Source: Ectocarpus siliculosus (lineage: Eukaryota > Sar > Phaeophyceae > Ectocarpales > Ectocarpaceae). Taken from it: a stretch of 46,574 bases of DNA. The position numbers were made by a program, and so were the translations under genes. The notes beneath the pieces are model-generated. The model saw only the letters and a program-made list of their open reading frames with translations, had not been told where the DNA came from and made no database searches. Every line of letters begins with the position of its first letter. The stretch's first letter is position 1. The stretch is taken from contig FN648462.1 in the NCBI GenBank assembly GCA_000310025.1, positions 166,879 to 213,452 on the forward strand. Reading direction: 5' to 3'. Below are positions 1-11,675 of this stretch, in pieces.

Positions 1-486
1 ATTGGGTGTTTTGGTTGTTTTCTCGATGGGAAAGGTTCGGACCCTTTTTCGGTGGGGGGGGTTCGGGAAACCTTGGTGGTTCCAACCCCGGGCAAGTTAA
101 GGGGGTCCAGGGAAAGAGTTAACTTTCTTCCCGGCCCACATTCAAAACCGCAGTTTTCGCCCTTTATCTTGCCTTAGGACATTGGGAAAAACACCGGATT
201 GTTACAAGACCGCCGGGTTGGTTTTTTTTTTGGTTTTCCCCCCTTTTTTTTTGGGGCCCCCCCCGGGTGGAAACCCGGTGGGTTCCGTCCCGGTTTTTTG
301 GGGATGAAATGCCAATGGCAAAAGGATTAGGGCATGCCGGGTTAGGAGTACCCCCCCCCCCCCCCGCCCCCCCCCCTGCCAACTACGCCATACGTTTTCA
401 TGTCTTCACCCCCGCCCACCTCGATTCCTCCACCTCCGCGTGCACGATCGATTCTCTTCTGTTCTTGTGCTCGTCGGTGAGAGCAG
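1..486. other. Low-complexity, probably low-quality left end
   Basis: This stretch is full of doubled letters and homopolymers: runs of G at 53-60, T near 221-231 and 244-252, and long C runs with few breaks at 350-376. That texture differs from the rest of the window and resembles the unreliable end of a sequencing read. It lies directly before the first recognisable exon of PARP-A, so upstream exons of that gene are either missing or unreadable here. No coding claim is made inside it. Confidence 0.6.
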
Positions 487-3400
487 TTGCGCGTGGCTCA
501 CGCCGTGATTGACAAGCTCCGCAACGCCAACAACAGGTGCCTGGTCTGCAACGACAAGATCGAGGGATTCCTCCCCGCGGTGCCGATCGTCTGCCAAAAG
601 GTGTGTCCTGCCTGCCGTATGCCGCCGTGTGGCACGCGGATGCCTACCCGCTCTTGATTCTAGTGTTGGTGCCGATCGTCTTCCCATCGGTGTGTCCTGG
701 CGTATACCGCGTGGCACGCGGTGCCTGCCAGCTCATGATTCTGGTGTTGGCGCCGATCGACTATTGTTATCGCAGCTTGCTTAGGGCAACCGTGTGCTGG
801 TCCTCTAAGAGATCTCAGGCCTCGGGGGTTCCGCACGAAAAAGTGCGTGGTTCGGGTCTTCCAACTGAAAGTTATCACAGTTTGTTTTACAGTTCTGTGA
901 GACCTCTGTAGAGACCGTAATGGTCTCTTATAGAGGAACCAGCGTGTGTGTCCTGTTGTATTTGGTACCGTTTAGCATGCGGTTGTTCGTGATCAATGCT
1001 AGGGTTGGTGCCGATTACGGTGTATCCTGTCGAGTACCTTTAGCATGCGGTTGTCAGTTGCGCTCAACTGTGGTGTTGGCGTATGCATGGCCAGAATGTG
1101 TCCAACCGTGTACGTTGAGCATGCGGTTGTCAGACTCCATGCCAGGCCGAAAGTCCGCCAGAACAAGTTTTTCCGTATGCGAGTAGCATGCGGTTGTCCG
1201 TTCGTAAGGCCAGGGTTTGTGCCGGTCGTCCGCCAAACTGTTAACATCTGTCCTTTGCAGCGCGAAGCACAGGAAGCGATCCTAGGGTTGCCACTGATCG
1301 TCTGTCGCAAGTGGTTGTGTCGTTAACGCATGGCGACGTGGGCAAGGGTGCGAAACGAACAGCTTGAATTGATATAAGGGGGTCCCGCGAGAGCATCACT
1401 TCAATCCGAGAGGCCCACCGCCCCCCACTAGGCAAGACTCGTTCACTCTTGCTGGGTATGAGACTCTCATGCGAAACGATTTTCTTTGATTCTAGAAGGG
1501 GGTTCCGTGAGAGAATCGCTCGATCCGAGAGGCACCCCCCCCCCCCCACTCGGCAAGATTCTGTCACTCTTGCTGGGTATCAAGATTCGAGCGCAAGACG
1601 AGTTGTTTCTATATCAAAACGGGGGTTCCGTGAGAGAGTCACCCGAGAGACCCACTCCCCCCCACTCGCTAAGATTCGTCCACACTTGCTGGGTATAGAG
1701 GTTCGTGCACCAGCTAATAGTTCCTACGCATCGATCGTTGCCGTGGACCTCTGCTTTCTCCACGGTTCAACGACCCGAAAAGGATCTCTGCGTGATGAGC
1801 TCGGAGGAAATGGGGTGCGGAACGGACGTGGAATCGCAGGTGACTGAGACGTGTAGAGGCGTCGTTTCTGCCGAGAGGACGCTGGGGGTCCATACCCGGT
1901 GTTCGTTGGCCGCTTGAAGTGGACGGTTGGCCATGCCATTGAGAGGGGTTTCCTTGCGAGTTTTCGGTTGCGCTATAGGTAGCTACACCAGTGAGCACAC
2001 CGAGAATTGTGTGGGTGAGAGGGACACGTGTTTGCTTGGACTAAGGTGGCAGGAGAGAAATACCGATGACCAGATGGAGAATTTTTGTGTTGATCGCGGT
2101 AGGATGACAGCATCGGTCGTAGCTCAAGTAGCATGGAAATTTGTTGCTCGAAAGCACTAGGGTGCGTGATGCAGCAATAACGACGACCTCAACAACAGCA
2201 TGAATCACCTGCTGCGTGAACGCGCGCTTTCAAGGTGTTGAGGAAAGGGGAGACTGTGGACCTGCAGATAGACCTTTTCTGGATGGCCATGAAGAACGAG
2301 AGTCGGTCGGAGCTCGCCTTTCCGGCAGCGGTGAGAAAACAGGTCGCCAAGTTTTGAAGCGACTGGAACATATGAGACCCCCTCGCCGTCGATTTCGTGC
2401 TGCGACAGGGAAGAAACACGGTAGGTGACGTATTTTGGATATACCGTGCCAATGGCTTTGCACGGGAACGCAAGTATCTGAGACATGTCTACGAGGAGGT
2501 GGTTTGACGAAAGGAGATATGATGCGTAGTCAATGCTCGAATTGCTGCTTCTGGAATGCAAGAAGGGTCTGAAGGGAGGCGTTGGCCTTGGATCCAGCGA
2601 TTGATTGCCGTGAGGCGAGCGTCGTCGTAAGGAGTGTACCGGGACATGAGTAAAATTATGATCCAACAAGGATCGAGGTAGGCGAAGATACGCGAAGATC
2701 GGCTGCAACCCTTCGGAATCATTTTGCGACACCCCCACGATATTCCCTACAAGAGCAACTTTCAAGGGAAGGAAAATGAGCCAACCCTGACCGATGCTGA
2801 TTGTGATACTGTTGTTGATGACGTGCCGTTGTTTTTGTTGTCGCGATTGTTGTTGCTGCTGAGCACATCGATATACACGCGTGAATAAGTTCGTCCGTAG
2901 ACACGAACAAAACAAGGAAGAACAGCAGTGCGCCAAAGAAACGCCTCTGGGCGGTTGAGCTTTCGAGGGCTTGCCCAACCATCTCTCACGGTGCTCGTGC
3001 ACTGCAGGTGCAATCGGGAGCCGCCCTTGCGTTCAAGAACCGCGACGGCACGCACGACGTCGAGAAGGTGTGTGTTGTGTAAAGGACAGTAAGCCCTCGC
3101 TCGAAAACCTGGCAGTTAAGGGGCGAAATCGAGAGCCTCGAATAGTTCGGATCGAATTTGCGAACTCGATTAAGAACCCCAACACTCACACTTATACGTA
3201 CATAGCGGCTAACCCTAACCCTTACCCTAGGAAAGAAAATTTCTTCAGCCTCGGCCAAAACTAGAGGTTGTTTACTGCGGGCGCTACTGCGGGCGCTACT
3301 GCTTGTAGCGCTCGTCCGGTCTTGATCGACGAAAAACACTGCGGTTATTTGTGTTGGGGGACGGTTTTCGTGTCGTGTAAATGTCTGGGCGATTTGGTTG

Positions 3401-4916
3401 GCTGTGAGAACTCGAGATTTAGTTCGCTGTTTCCCCCGTCACGTTTTTGGTCTGCCCTAACTTTCCATAGTGCTATTATGAGAAAATTTGACTCGTTGCT
3501 CGGCCATCTCCGTGGACGTACAAAAAAATCACGATTATTTCTTTCACAGCCCACTAAGAACCGCATCCCAGCCCAGTACGTTGCCATTGGAAAAGCTCTC
3601 ATCCCGTTTAGCCTCTCTTGACCTGAAAACAGGGTCGAACATTGCCTGGCACACCGCATCGCAGGCACGCAGTACCTCAACCACCATGGCAGGGCCGCAG
3701 ACAAACAGAAACACACACGGGTGCCGGAGAATCAACAATCGGGGCCACTCCTCTGGCATGGGAATCCCAATCAGTACAGATTACCGGACGTAGACGTTTT
3801 TTTCTCCCTTCTCATCACTTTAAATCAGCGCTCAAAGCATTTCTGCCGGGTCGGAGCTCCAATCCGTGGTCACACAGAGCTCCAATCCGTGGTCACACAG
3901 AGTGGCTCCAACCCACCCCTGCGGTGCTTGCCTACGATTTTTTAGATGTGAACAACGAAGGTTTACCTCCTGGATGTGCGAAAAATCGCGGGAAAGCCAC
4001 AGTGTTTCTGAGGGGTGGTTCCACCCCGTCTGCCGGCCGCCCACAAGCCGCCGCAGTCGATTCTGAGCGCACGTGTTGGCCGGCCCTACTAGCACTGTTC
4101 TTTTGTTGCAACATTAACTTTTCATCATTTTTTCGAATGCTTGAAGTCAGCCGAGTTTCCCATTACTTGGTGTAACAATGTTCCTTTTTCACCATAAATA
4201 AATAAACCATTCGAGTTTCCCATTGCTTTCTTCATCTCATGTGTAGGTCCGCAAAGTGCTGGACGTCTTCCCCTCCGTAGCCGACATGCAGAGGTGCATC
4301 GAGTGGCAGGCGAAGGGGGGCATTGCCGAGACCTCGGTGGCCAACAGCAGCATCAGCAGCAGCAATAGCGCTGTTGGGACTAACGCTGCTGCCAGTGGTG
4401 CTGGTTCTGCTGCCAGTGCTGGTGCGGCCGCGCTCAATCCCCGCACTGCTCAGGCCAAGGCCACAGCCACCAGCCTTGCTCGCAAAGCTGCCACCGCCGC
4501 TGCTACTGTTTTCTCGCGCAAACGGGGTGGTGGTGGTGGTGGTGGTGGTGGTGGTGGTGGTGGTGGCGGTGTGGTCACGGCAGCCGGGGTGGCGGAGGAG
4601 AAGGAGGTGGTGGTGGAGGAGGAGGAGAAGGAGAAGGAGGAGTCAGCGTGGGATAAGTCCGTCGCTCAGATGTTGTCGTTGAGGGAGGCTTTGACGAAGA
4701 TGGACACGCTGTCGTACCCGCTGCTGCGGTGGCTGCTGTCGGCGTGAGTGCTCCTTGCTGCCAAAGCTTTCTGCAGTCGTCGTCGTCGTTTCTTCGCGCT
4801 CGTCTCATGTTTGGAAGCGCTTTACCTGCCTTCTGTTCCGGCGTGCTGGGCAACGACATTACATCAGACCATTTCGCTTCAAGAGCACGGCGGTTGACCA
4901 TGTTGTTCTCTTTGCG

Positions 4917-4949
<33 letters not shown>

Positions 4950-7900
4950 CATTTGTTCGCCGTTTTCACCGGAATTTCGCGTTTTTTTGTTCATGTGCAG
5001 GAATCGTGCCCACTTGCGACCATTGCGAGGATCTGAGGTCATCCCGGAGATTCCCTGCGAGAAACAATTCATGCTTGTCACAGGTACTGCTGCTCACTTC
5101 CACGCCTGTGTCCCCGCGATTCTCCGTTAGGTTTTGCTCTCCTACCCGGCAAACCATTCCGGAAATTTGAATCATTTCAGATTCCCGAAGGAATACCTGT
5201 CGATGTTAGAAGTACCTCCACAGCCCATCAAGCGTACCTTCAGAGGCGCGTGCCAGACCTTGCGTGGCACGTTGAGACCTAAGTCCACGCACATCATATG
5301 CATTTACGTGAATGTCTTCTTTTTCTGGGGGTAGAACGCGATTATGAATTGCCGTATCAGAGACGGCACTTGCTGATCATCCACAGCAAACTCAGGCGTG
5401 TAAAACGATCCTCGAGAAGGCATGCCGTGGGTCTCCCCTACTCCCCTCTCGCGAGTTGTCCCCGCGAGAAAACCTTCCATTATGGCTAGTTGCCGCGTGG
5501 GGTATGGTGGTTCATGTTTGTTCCGGGCGAACCAGGCAGTGCGTGTGAGGTGCTCGTTGCCGTGCTTGGTGTTCCCTGTGGCCGTGCTTGTTATGCGCCC
5601 AGGGTTTTCTATGCGTCCTGCGTGGTGCGTGTCTTTGTACCTCTTCATGGCGCAGCGGGTGGCGGCGGAACAAGCGTTGTTGGTAGGCTTGGCTTGCTGT
5701 GTCGCTCACAACCACTTCCTCGATTTATGTTGAAGTTGTGGTTGTGCAGGACCCTCTTCGCAAAAGCCAATGTCGGCTGCCAAAGGCTTGCACATTTTTT
5801 TTGCCCGTCGAGAGCGCGGCCAAGGCTCGAGATCTCTTCAAGTCAACTAAACTACCCAAACAATGCATGGCACGAAAACCGCCAACAAGAATGAAATAGC
5901 AACCAAGACAAAGACAAGGGTTCAAATTCACACACCATGTCGATGTTGTTTGCGCCTTCGCATCACAAACCGCGAAGAACATACAGCAAGAATTGGCAAC
6001 ACCCGAAATAAGCAAGTCCCGCCACTCTCGAAGAAATGACAATTGTCAAGGCAAGGGCAGCCAGGAAGACAGGGATTAGGCGAGAAAAGGCAATCAGTTA
6101 ACTTGTAACGTACACTGTGTGGTTTATGAGAGAGAAGGGCTGCTTGAGATGGAACTGACCAAGGCGTGTCAACCATCCTGGTCTGGAATCTTGAACGAAC
6201 GCCTGTCCATTTGGACGTAATGAGCTGCTCGTTTCAATACGAAAACCCTAGTTAAGAACCACCGTTCTTCGGTGTTCTATGCCTTTCGTCTTCTCGGTTC
6301 GGTGCCAGCTATTCTTTTGCGTCAAGGGCCCTCTCCAGTGTAGAGGATTTCGCTCAAGTCGGTGTTTCTACAACTGTAACTGGCGCTTTCGAACCTGCCT
6401 CCCTCCTCTACTTTCACGTTTTTTGGATTTTGCACACGGTAAAATATTCTAGTAGATAGATCTTTCGGACAACGGGACTAAACGACTCTGGGTAGTCACC
6501 ACCGACCAAGGAAACTTTGGCCAACTTAGGACAGGAAGATCGACCAACACGGAAACTGGGGGCACCTACCACACGAAGAAAACGTCTCTTTGTCACGCAC
6601 GACACGCGCCCTTCAGGCACAGCGGAGCGAGAGGCTAAGTTCCAGACGATGAAGCGGATTGCGGGGTCCCGGAGGAGCGGGGGATCGGGGACAGGATCGT
6701 TCTACGCCTTCCACGGAAGCAAGCCCGACAACTGGCACGGCATCCTGCACATGGGCCTCAGAAACATGTCCGGTGTGTCGAACGGTTGCGGTTGCTTAGC
6801 TCCTTGGCGTGTTTCTTTTATTGTACACGGTCCTTGAGGGTCCGGCATTCTCGCTGTCTTGGCGAGTGTTGTGAACCCCCCGCCGGGAAGAAAGAAATGC
6901 GCCCGCTTCTTATCGGTCGCTGGGGAACAATCACGCACAAACCCCGCTGCTGACGTACTGCACGTTTTTTTTTTTTTGTGTTGTTTTCGTAGTGATGCTC
7001 TCCAGCCAACATTTTGGCTGTGCCCAACGAACCACTCACGTGCTCGTGGCGTCTCTTAGTCCGCGGGTGCTGTAGCTGGTACGCGAACTTTCGTCGCTGT
7101 TACCAACAGGCCGGTCACGCCAGCCGCTACGGCCTCTACACTACCACCGTGTTCTCAAGAAAAGAGCGTCCGTGTTCACCCCCATCAGCCCTCACTGTGC
7201 ACCAGAGGCTTCAAGCTATTGTCCGCTGGGCAACGTTTTCCGCTCTCGACCTTTGTCAATGGTGTTTTTTCTCATAGGTACGTGTTGAACTCACGAATCT
7301 CTCTCTGCCGTTCTCTCCCCTTCCCCCTATGTCCTTTCGTTCTCTCCTTCCCCTCCCTTCCCCCTCCGCGCCGTCTCTGCACCCACACCCCACCCCCCCT
7401 CTTCTTCCTTTTGCCTTGCTCCTACTGCTATTTGGCATTCCTGCTCAACGCATGCCCTGACACCCCCAATAATAACCTCAAGGCACCAAGTATCAGTCGT
7501 ACGGAGCGGCCTATGGCAAGGGCATCTACATGGCCGAGGCGCTCGGTGTCTCGCTCAAGTACGCCGGAATGGGCTCGAACGGAGAGGGCAGTGGCAATCA
7601 CTGGCCGCTGAGCTCCATAGATGGATCGGCCGTCATCGTGGCCGTGTGCGAAGTCATCGACAAGTGGGTCATGGTTTCACACGGCCTATGTAGATGGCTG
7701 GGCGTTTTGTGGCCTGTTTTCTCGCTGAATCGGCGAACACGAGATAACTTTTCAGTTGTATTTTCTATTCTTGTTATGTTAAGGAAGATTTGTGATTGGT
7801 TTGGATCGAGTTGGTCGTAATCAATGCTTTCGGAAGCTTCGTTCTCCATGCCCTAGATGCGCCACGGTTATAGGAACAGCGGGTGTCATTTGGGCAAGTT

Positions 7901-9274
7901 TTGATGGTGATGGCTCTAGTTGTAAATTGGAGTTGAAGATCAGATAGATACCATTGTTCGTATTGGATCGCGGTTCTGTTTCACTTTTTGGCTGCAAAAT
8001 TGTTCTTTGTTTTCGTACCCTCCTGAATGACGGGCTCAATTTTCCTGTCACCCTGGCCGTCTCCGGAGAATTACGTGCAGAGTGCTTTTCGTATTTTCCA
8101 CAATCTGCACCCCCTCTCATTCCTCCGAACGCCCATTCCGCTCACATGGTTGGCTGAATCCCGAAAAGTTCTGACCGGGCTCCGCCGGGATCCAAGGGTC
8201 TATGACATGATCGCCGCCCCTCTTTCACTTTCATGGTTACGCCCATGCCCGACAATTAACAGCAGTGACTCACTCACGTCCCCAATTAATCCCCGTCGTC
8301 CTCTTCGCTCTGCTACCTGCAACGGTTCGGCACAGAGAGGAGTGCCGACAGGCTCACGGTCCGAAGTACTACGTCGTACCCGACGAGGAATGCGTTGCCA
8401 CCAGGTAAGGTGTAGCGTTATGGCAGTTTGGTCGGAGATCGTTGGGTTTGTGTAAAAGAGTTGGGGGCCAGGATTAATCCAGCCTGGTCGGTTTGGGGTT
8501 GTAGGTTGCGCGAGGTTTGGTGAGGCCAAGTTCTTGTTGTAGACGGTGGTGCTACGTTTGCTATGGGTCAAACAGTCAGGGTGCTGTTGTTTCGCGCGGG
8601 CGAAGTCTTGGTCCGTTGTTGGGTAGGCGCAAAAGGCGTTGTTTTTGCTGTGGTCGTTGCCTTGGCACGTAGCACAGATGCCCTCCCGGACTTCTAGCTT
8701 ACACGCCCGCTTTCATCGAGAAAAACAGCAAGACATGGAAGACTCCTGCCTACCGTCAGAGGGGAACGACTGCCCCAAAACCCGCGAACTATGGCAGTCG
8801 TTTTTTAACTTTGCGAGAGCATTCATGAGACGTAAAGCGTCAACCCAGAGGCGTTCGCGCCGCACGCTTTGGGCGGTGATTCGGGTTGTGGTGCGCGCTT
8901 GAATACGACAGGGCTTCCAACCTCCTAAGCTGCCTGCCTCGTACACGAAATACGACGGACGAACGGCGATGTCTGGTCTGAATTGTTGTTTGTTGGTGTG
9001 GATTCGTGTCTTTATTGTGTTGCTTCACCACCACGCACGATATTGACTTGCAACGCGTTGATCCCCGCCCTTCTTCCTCTCTTCCCTTTGTCCGCCCTTT
9101 GTTGGTTTGTTTCGCCGTCGCCGTCGCTGTCGTCGTTGTCGTTGTCGTCGTCGTGGTGTCGTTTGTGGCACAAACCTCCAAAACACTAGGTACCTCTTGA
9201 TCAACCCCAAGCTTTCCGATGGCGTCGAAACCAAAATCACCGCCGCCGATCTCACCATCCCGAGACACAGATGA
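487..9274 (+). CDS. PARP-A: PARP6/PARP8-like mono-ADP-ribosyltransferase, 5' partial
   Basis: Predicted to transfer ADP-ribose from NAD+ to proteins. Exons: 487-600, 1783-1839, 2235-2330, 3008-3067, 4247-4743, 5001-5083, 6617-6772, 7483-7663, 8336-8404, 9190-9274; all phases agree, giving 465 residues to a TGA stop. The order matches vertebrate PARP6/8: a Cys motif (residues 18-41), a segment like VVDLL (exon 3), a linker ending YPLLRWLLSANRAHL, then the ART fold with FYAFHGS (His), GAAYGKGIYM (Tyr) and PKYYVVPDEE (Tyr at the third triad position), ending YLLINPK. The third residue Y suggests mono- rather than poly-ADP-ribosylation (family knowledge). The N-terminal part seen in PARP-B is absent because the window or contig begins here. 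The family call is firm; exact exon edges are inferred from GT/AG sites and from the paralogue. Confidence 0.85.
560..1310. repeat. Degenerate repeats copied from an exon end and its donor site
   Basis: The core GTGCCGATCGTCT lies at the end of the first PARP-A exon (about 580). It recurs in the intron at about 669 and, more degenerate, near 750, 1009, 1216 and 1289. A second core, TAGCATGCGGTTGT or a close variant, occurs near 974, 1038, 1118 and 1186. Spacing is irregular, roughly 65-90 bases between many units. The copy at 669-700 repeats the donor context GTGTGTCCTG, giving a decoy 5' splice site. Confidence 0.6.
1370..1705. repeat. Three-copy tandem repeat of about 120 bases in a PARP-A intron
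   Basis: Three units begin near 1380, 1498 and 1620. Each starts with GGGGGTTCCGTGAGAG or a close variant, continues with CGAGAGGCMC and a C-run, and ends CTTGCTGGGTAT. The array lies in the intron just before the exon at 1783. Confidence 0.75.
2331..4246 (+). other. PARP-A introns flanking the 60-base exon 3008-3067
   Basis: Apart from the small exon at 3008-3067 I see no gene here. The second intron holds a short telomere-like tract (CTAACCCTAACCCTTACCCT, about 3210) and the 23-base duplication at 3855. An AT-rich stretch with tandem AATAAA-type sequence at 4194-4207 precedes the acceptor at 4246. Confidence 0.55.
3855..3900. repeat. Perfect 23-base tandem duplication
   Basis: The unit AGCTCCAATCCGTGGTCACA plus CAG occurs twice head to tail (3855-3877 and 3878-3900) inside a PARP-A intron. 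Perfect identity suggests a recent slippage event. Confidence 0.85.
4525..4567 (+). repeat. In-frame GGT microsatellite coding poly-glycine in PARP-A
   Basis: About fourteen GGT/GGC triplets encode a run of 15 glycines inside the long linker exon 4247-4743. Before it is an Ala/Ser-rich stretch and after it a Glu/Lys-rich stretch. The run is likely length-variable between individuals. It lies between PSVADMQRC and the conserved LREALTKMD helix, in a region vertebrate PARP6/8 keep short. Confidence 0.8.
4918..4950. repeat. (CTG)n microsatellite in a PARP-A intron
   Basis: Ten to eleven CTG triplets lie about 50 bases upstream of the acceptor at 5000. Confidence 0.85.
5084..6616 (+). other. Long PARP-A intron without visible gene
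   Basis: The donor is GTACTG after 5083 and the acceptor is CTTCAG before 6617. Reading both strands I found no exon with supporting splice sites or family similarity. Frames of about 100 codons exist on both strands but have no recognisable content. Confidence 0.6.
6617..9274 (+). other. ADP-ribosyltransferase catalytic fold of PARP-A
   Basis: Four exons (6617-6772, 7483-7663, 8336-8404, 9190-9274) form the ART fold. Key points are HGS in AFHGSKPDNWHGIL, GKGIYM in the next exon, the strand IVAVCEVI, and KYYVVPDEECVATRYLLINP at the end. Each matches a segment of human PARP6/8, which have NWHSILRNGL, GKGIYLS and ALCEVI. The fold is complete, with no internal stop and no frame break. Confidence 0.85.
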
Positions 9275-11675
9275 AGAAGATAGCGCGACCATTCAACAAG
9301 CCAGGTAGGCAGGCATGCGGCCACTCAGAGTGCAAGGAGTGAACGGGGCGGGGAGTATCAGGAGACCCGTGGCCACGCAAGCCGGCAGCGATACGGCGAT
9401 GGTAGGCGGAGAGCCGCATCGCGGTCCTTGCATTGGGCACTGCAGGAAAAGCGTGTTTTTTTCCACGCTGTGCTCGTGGTATGCAGTCGTAGTTCTGATA
9501 TCAGAGGGTCCCTTAGAAGAGCGGGCTCCGATATATGAGGGTCGAAATCGGTTGTCACGTACTCGTTATAGTTGGGTAGCCGATAAGAATGGGTCCCGAT
9601 ATACAGAGGGTCGAGGGCCTTTCGTGACACCAACCTCTCATATCGGGCCGCGACTGCAGCAGCTTGTAGGCTTGCAACAAAAGCTGCTGTTGCACCTGTG
9701 ATTGCGAGTGTTGTGTGTTTGTGCGTTCTTGCGTGTGCATTCATCTATATATTTCGTGAAGACAAGGTGCAGAGTTGTTTTTGGTTTGGCCTTGTCAGGG
9801 TGTTTCTTTTGTAGGTCCAGAGTCAGTCGATAGACGATCGGGAGGGTGAGCAGGTACGTTGGGACAGAGAAAAAGTAGCGCGGGACGTGTGAGCTGCGTC
9901 GATTCATGGCGATATTGTTGGTGCGTCTTTTGCTTCGGTATATGTGTCAATGATTTGCGGTGCTCGCGACGACGAGGTGTCAAGCATGATGATGTCCTAC
10001 GGGGGGCAGAACAGATGAATCCCGAACGGTGTTGAGCCCCTCGTTTTTCTGTGCCGTGTTGATACCAAGGACGCTTAGCGCCAACACCCGTCGATCCCTC
10101 CGGGTATGTTTTCCGATGAAGAGGTTGTAAGTCAGGGTTGCGAACATTGGGGGGTGGTATTCGGGCCGCTGTCGTATCGATCATGACGTGGCACATAGTC
10201 TCTGCGACTGACAAAGGTAGTTGAATGAGGTTTTTTGCTACGGCAGTGTAGCTGTAACTTATTACGCGTTTCAAATCAGTGGGTCGTGGATGCCAACGGG
10301 AGCAAGTCTCCGGTGCTGCCGAGCCCCCCCCGACAATCGCGAGAGGTGAGACTAGACCAACGTGGAGAACATGTTTTTTTTTTCTTTTTTCTTGATGTTC
10401 ACCACCCACCGCTATGTAACGCCGAAAGTATCGCGTTGCAGTAGTGTTTACACAATGACAGGGGCATCTTTAGGACTAAGGCGCTCTGATTGGTCTGGCG
10501 ATGGTTCTAACGATCGATTCCTCTCCAGCGCCCTCTCGCCGCCCGCATTCCCAGAACGCGGCGCAGAACTCGATGTAGCCGCGTTCTCGCTGTCGGCCGC
10601 CAGGCCGTGCGTTGGCCGTGGGTGAGGGTTAGGGTTAGGTTAGTGCTACGATTGGGTTGGGTTGGGTTGGGTCGGGCACGGCGGTGTGTGACACATCCCG
10701 TGCAGGCTGTGCGTTGGCCGTGGGGGAATGGGTGAGGGTTAGGGGTAGGACAGTGCTGGGGTTGGGTCGGCCACGGTATGTGACAGATCCCGTGTGCAGA
10801 GCTTAGGTTCAACGTCGGGTCAGACCTATAGGTCCCCTATCAATGTCTAACCTAATCTCTCGCTTTGTGTTTTGCCTCTGTCCTTGTATTCGACGAGCAT
10901 CATAGCTTTCATTGGCAGTGATTGTGACGGCCACCGCGTGTTGGTTTTATCAGGCGTCACCTTTTGCTCGTCGTCTGTGCATTTGCTAGCTTTTTGTTGG
11001 AATGCATAGCGACATGACGGACTGATGGCGGTTGGCTGGTTAGGGTGTATTCTTTGTGTTCTGTACCATTACCATTTTGTATCTCCTCCCTGTGTTTGTT
11101 ACTGTGCAGGGTTTGAATTGCCCAATGGCTGGCTCCTGGGCGTTTTTGCTGTTGTCGTTTGCCATACATTGTACAGAGTTTGTTTTGAAGTACATCCGTA
11201 CGGGGGGTGGCTGGGTGTGGTGTGCGCAATATGAGCAGCAGCGAAACGCCGCCGACGAGTGTAAGCAACCGGCGCTTCAGGTTTACGAAGCGCCCGTAGG
11301 GTTTTCGAATGTTTTCCAATATCTTCACAACAAGGAGGGACAGCTTCTACCCAAGAAAATGCAGTCTGGCAGCTGAGTAGGGATCGGTGCCGTTCGTGGG
11401 TGGGAGGCCACCGAAAGAAAACTCTCAAGGGGTGAGCAACGCCAAGGCGAACAATTATGTTTCGCAACACAGAGAGATACGTAGTGAGAGACATTCACCA
11501 GAAACTATCACTATCTGTTGAACCTACCACGGTCGTTTTGCAACGGGGATTCATTCTACTCAGTGAAAGGCACAGGTTTCCCTTCACCTTTTCATGCTTC
11601 TTTGCGTCGTCTACATGGCGCAGTGTCCCCAGCAGTGAAATGCAAAATATCCCGAGAGCGTAGACCCTGTCTACT
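9275..11675. other. Convergent intergenic region
   Basis: It lies between the 3' end of PARP-A (+) and the 3' end of the ARM gene (-). I see no supported exon. It contains a family of degenerate repeats with GAGGGTCGA / CCGATAT motifs at 9497-9660, a T-run at 10371-10390, and the telomere-like duplication at 10601-10798. Confidence 0.55.
10601..10798. repeat. Duplicated about 102-base unit containing TTAGGG-like tracts
   Basis: Copy one starts CAGGCCGTGCGTTGGCCGTG at 10601 and copy two starts CAGGCTGTGCGTTGGCCGTG at 10703. Both contain GGGTGAGGGTTAGGG, a GGGTTGGGT-rich part and CACATCCCGTG / CAGATCCCGTG. The match to the TTAGGG telomere repeat is short and degenerate, so this is an interstitial telomere-like tract, not a telomere. 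Confidence 0.75.

Larger units (their letters stand above)
487..1839 (+). other. Four-cysteine motif of PARP-A (exons 487-600 and 1783-1839)
   Basis: Joining the two exons gives RCLVC, then VCQK, then DLCVMS: the pattern C-x2-C-x14-C-x4-C. Human PARP6/8 have a similar cluster just before the VVDLL segment. The arrangement suggests a small metal-binding site, but metal binding is inferred. The 114-base first exon has the same length as its PARP-B counterpart at 36134-36247. Confidence 0.7.

Noticed and set aside
2205-3002. Minus-strand open frame of 265 codons
   Set aside because: It lies antisense across the PARP-A exon at 2235-2330, has no recognisable domain and no consistent composition, whereas the plus-strand exon matches PARP-B residue by residue.
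3205-3232. Telomere end
   Set aside because: Only about three degenerate CCCTAA-type units, flanked by PARP-A intron sequence on both sides.
4575-5081. Minus-strand frame of 168 codons rich in Pro, Ser and Ala
   Set aside because: It is the antisense of GGT and CTG microsatellites and of two PARP-A exons; its length comes from triplet repeats lacking stops.
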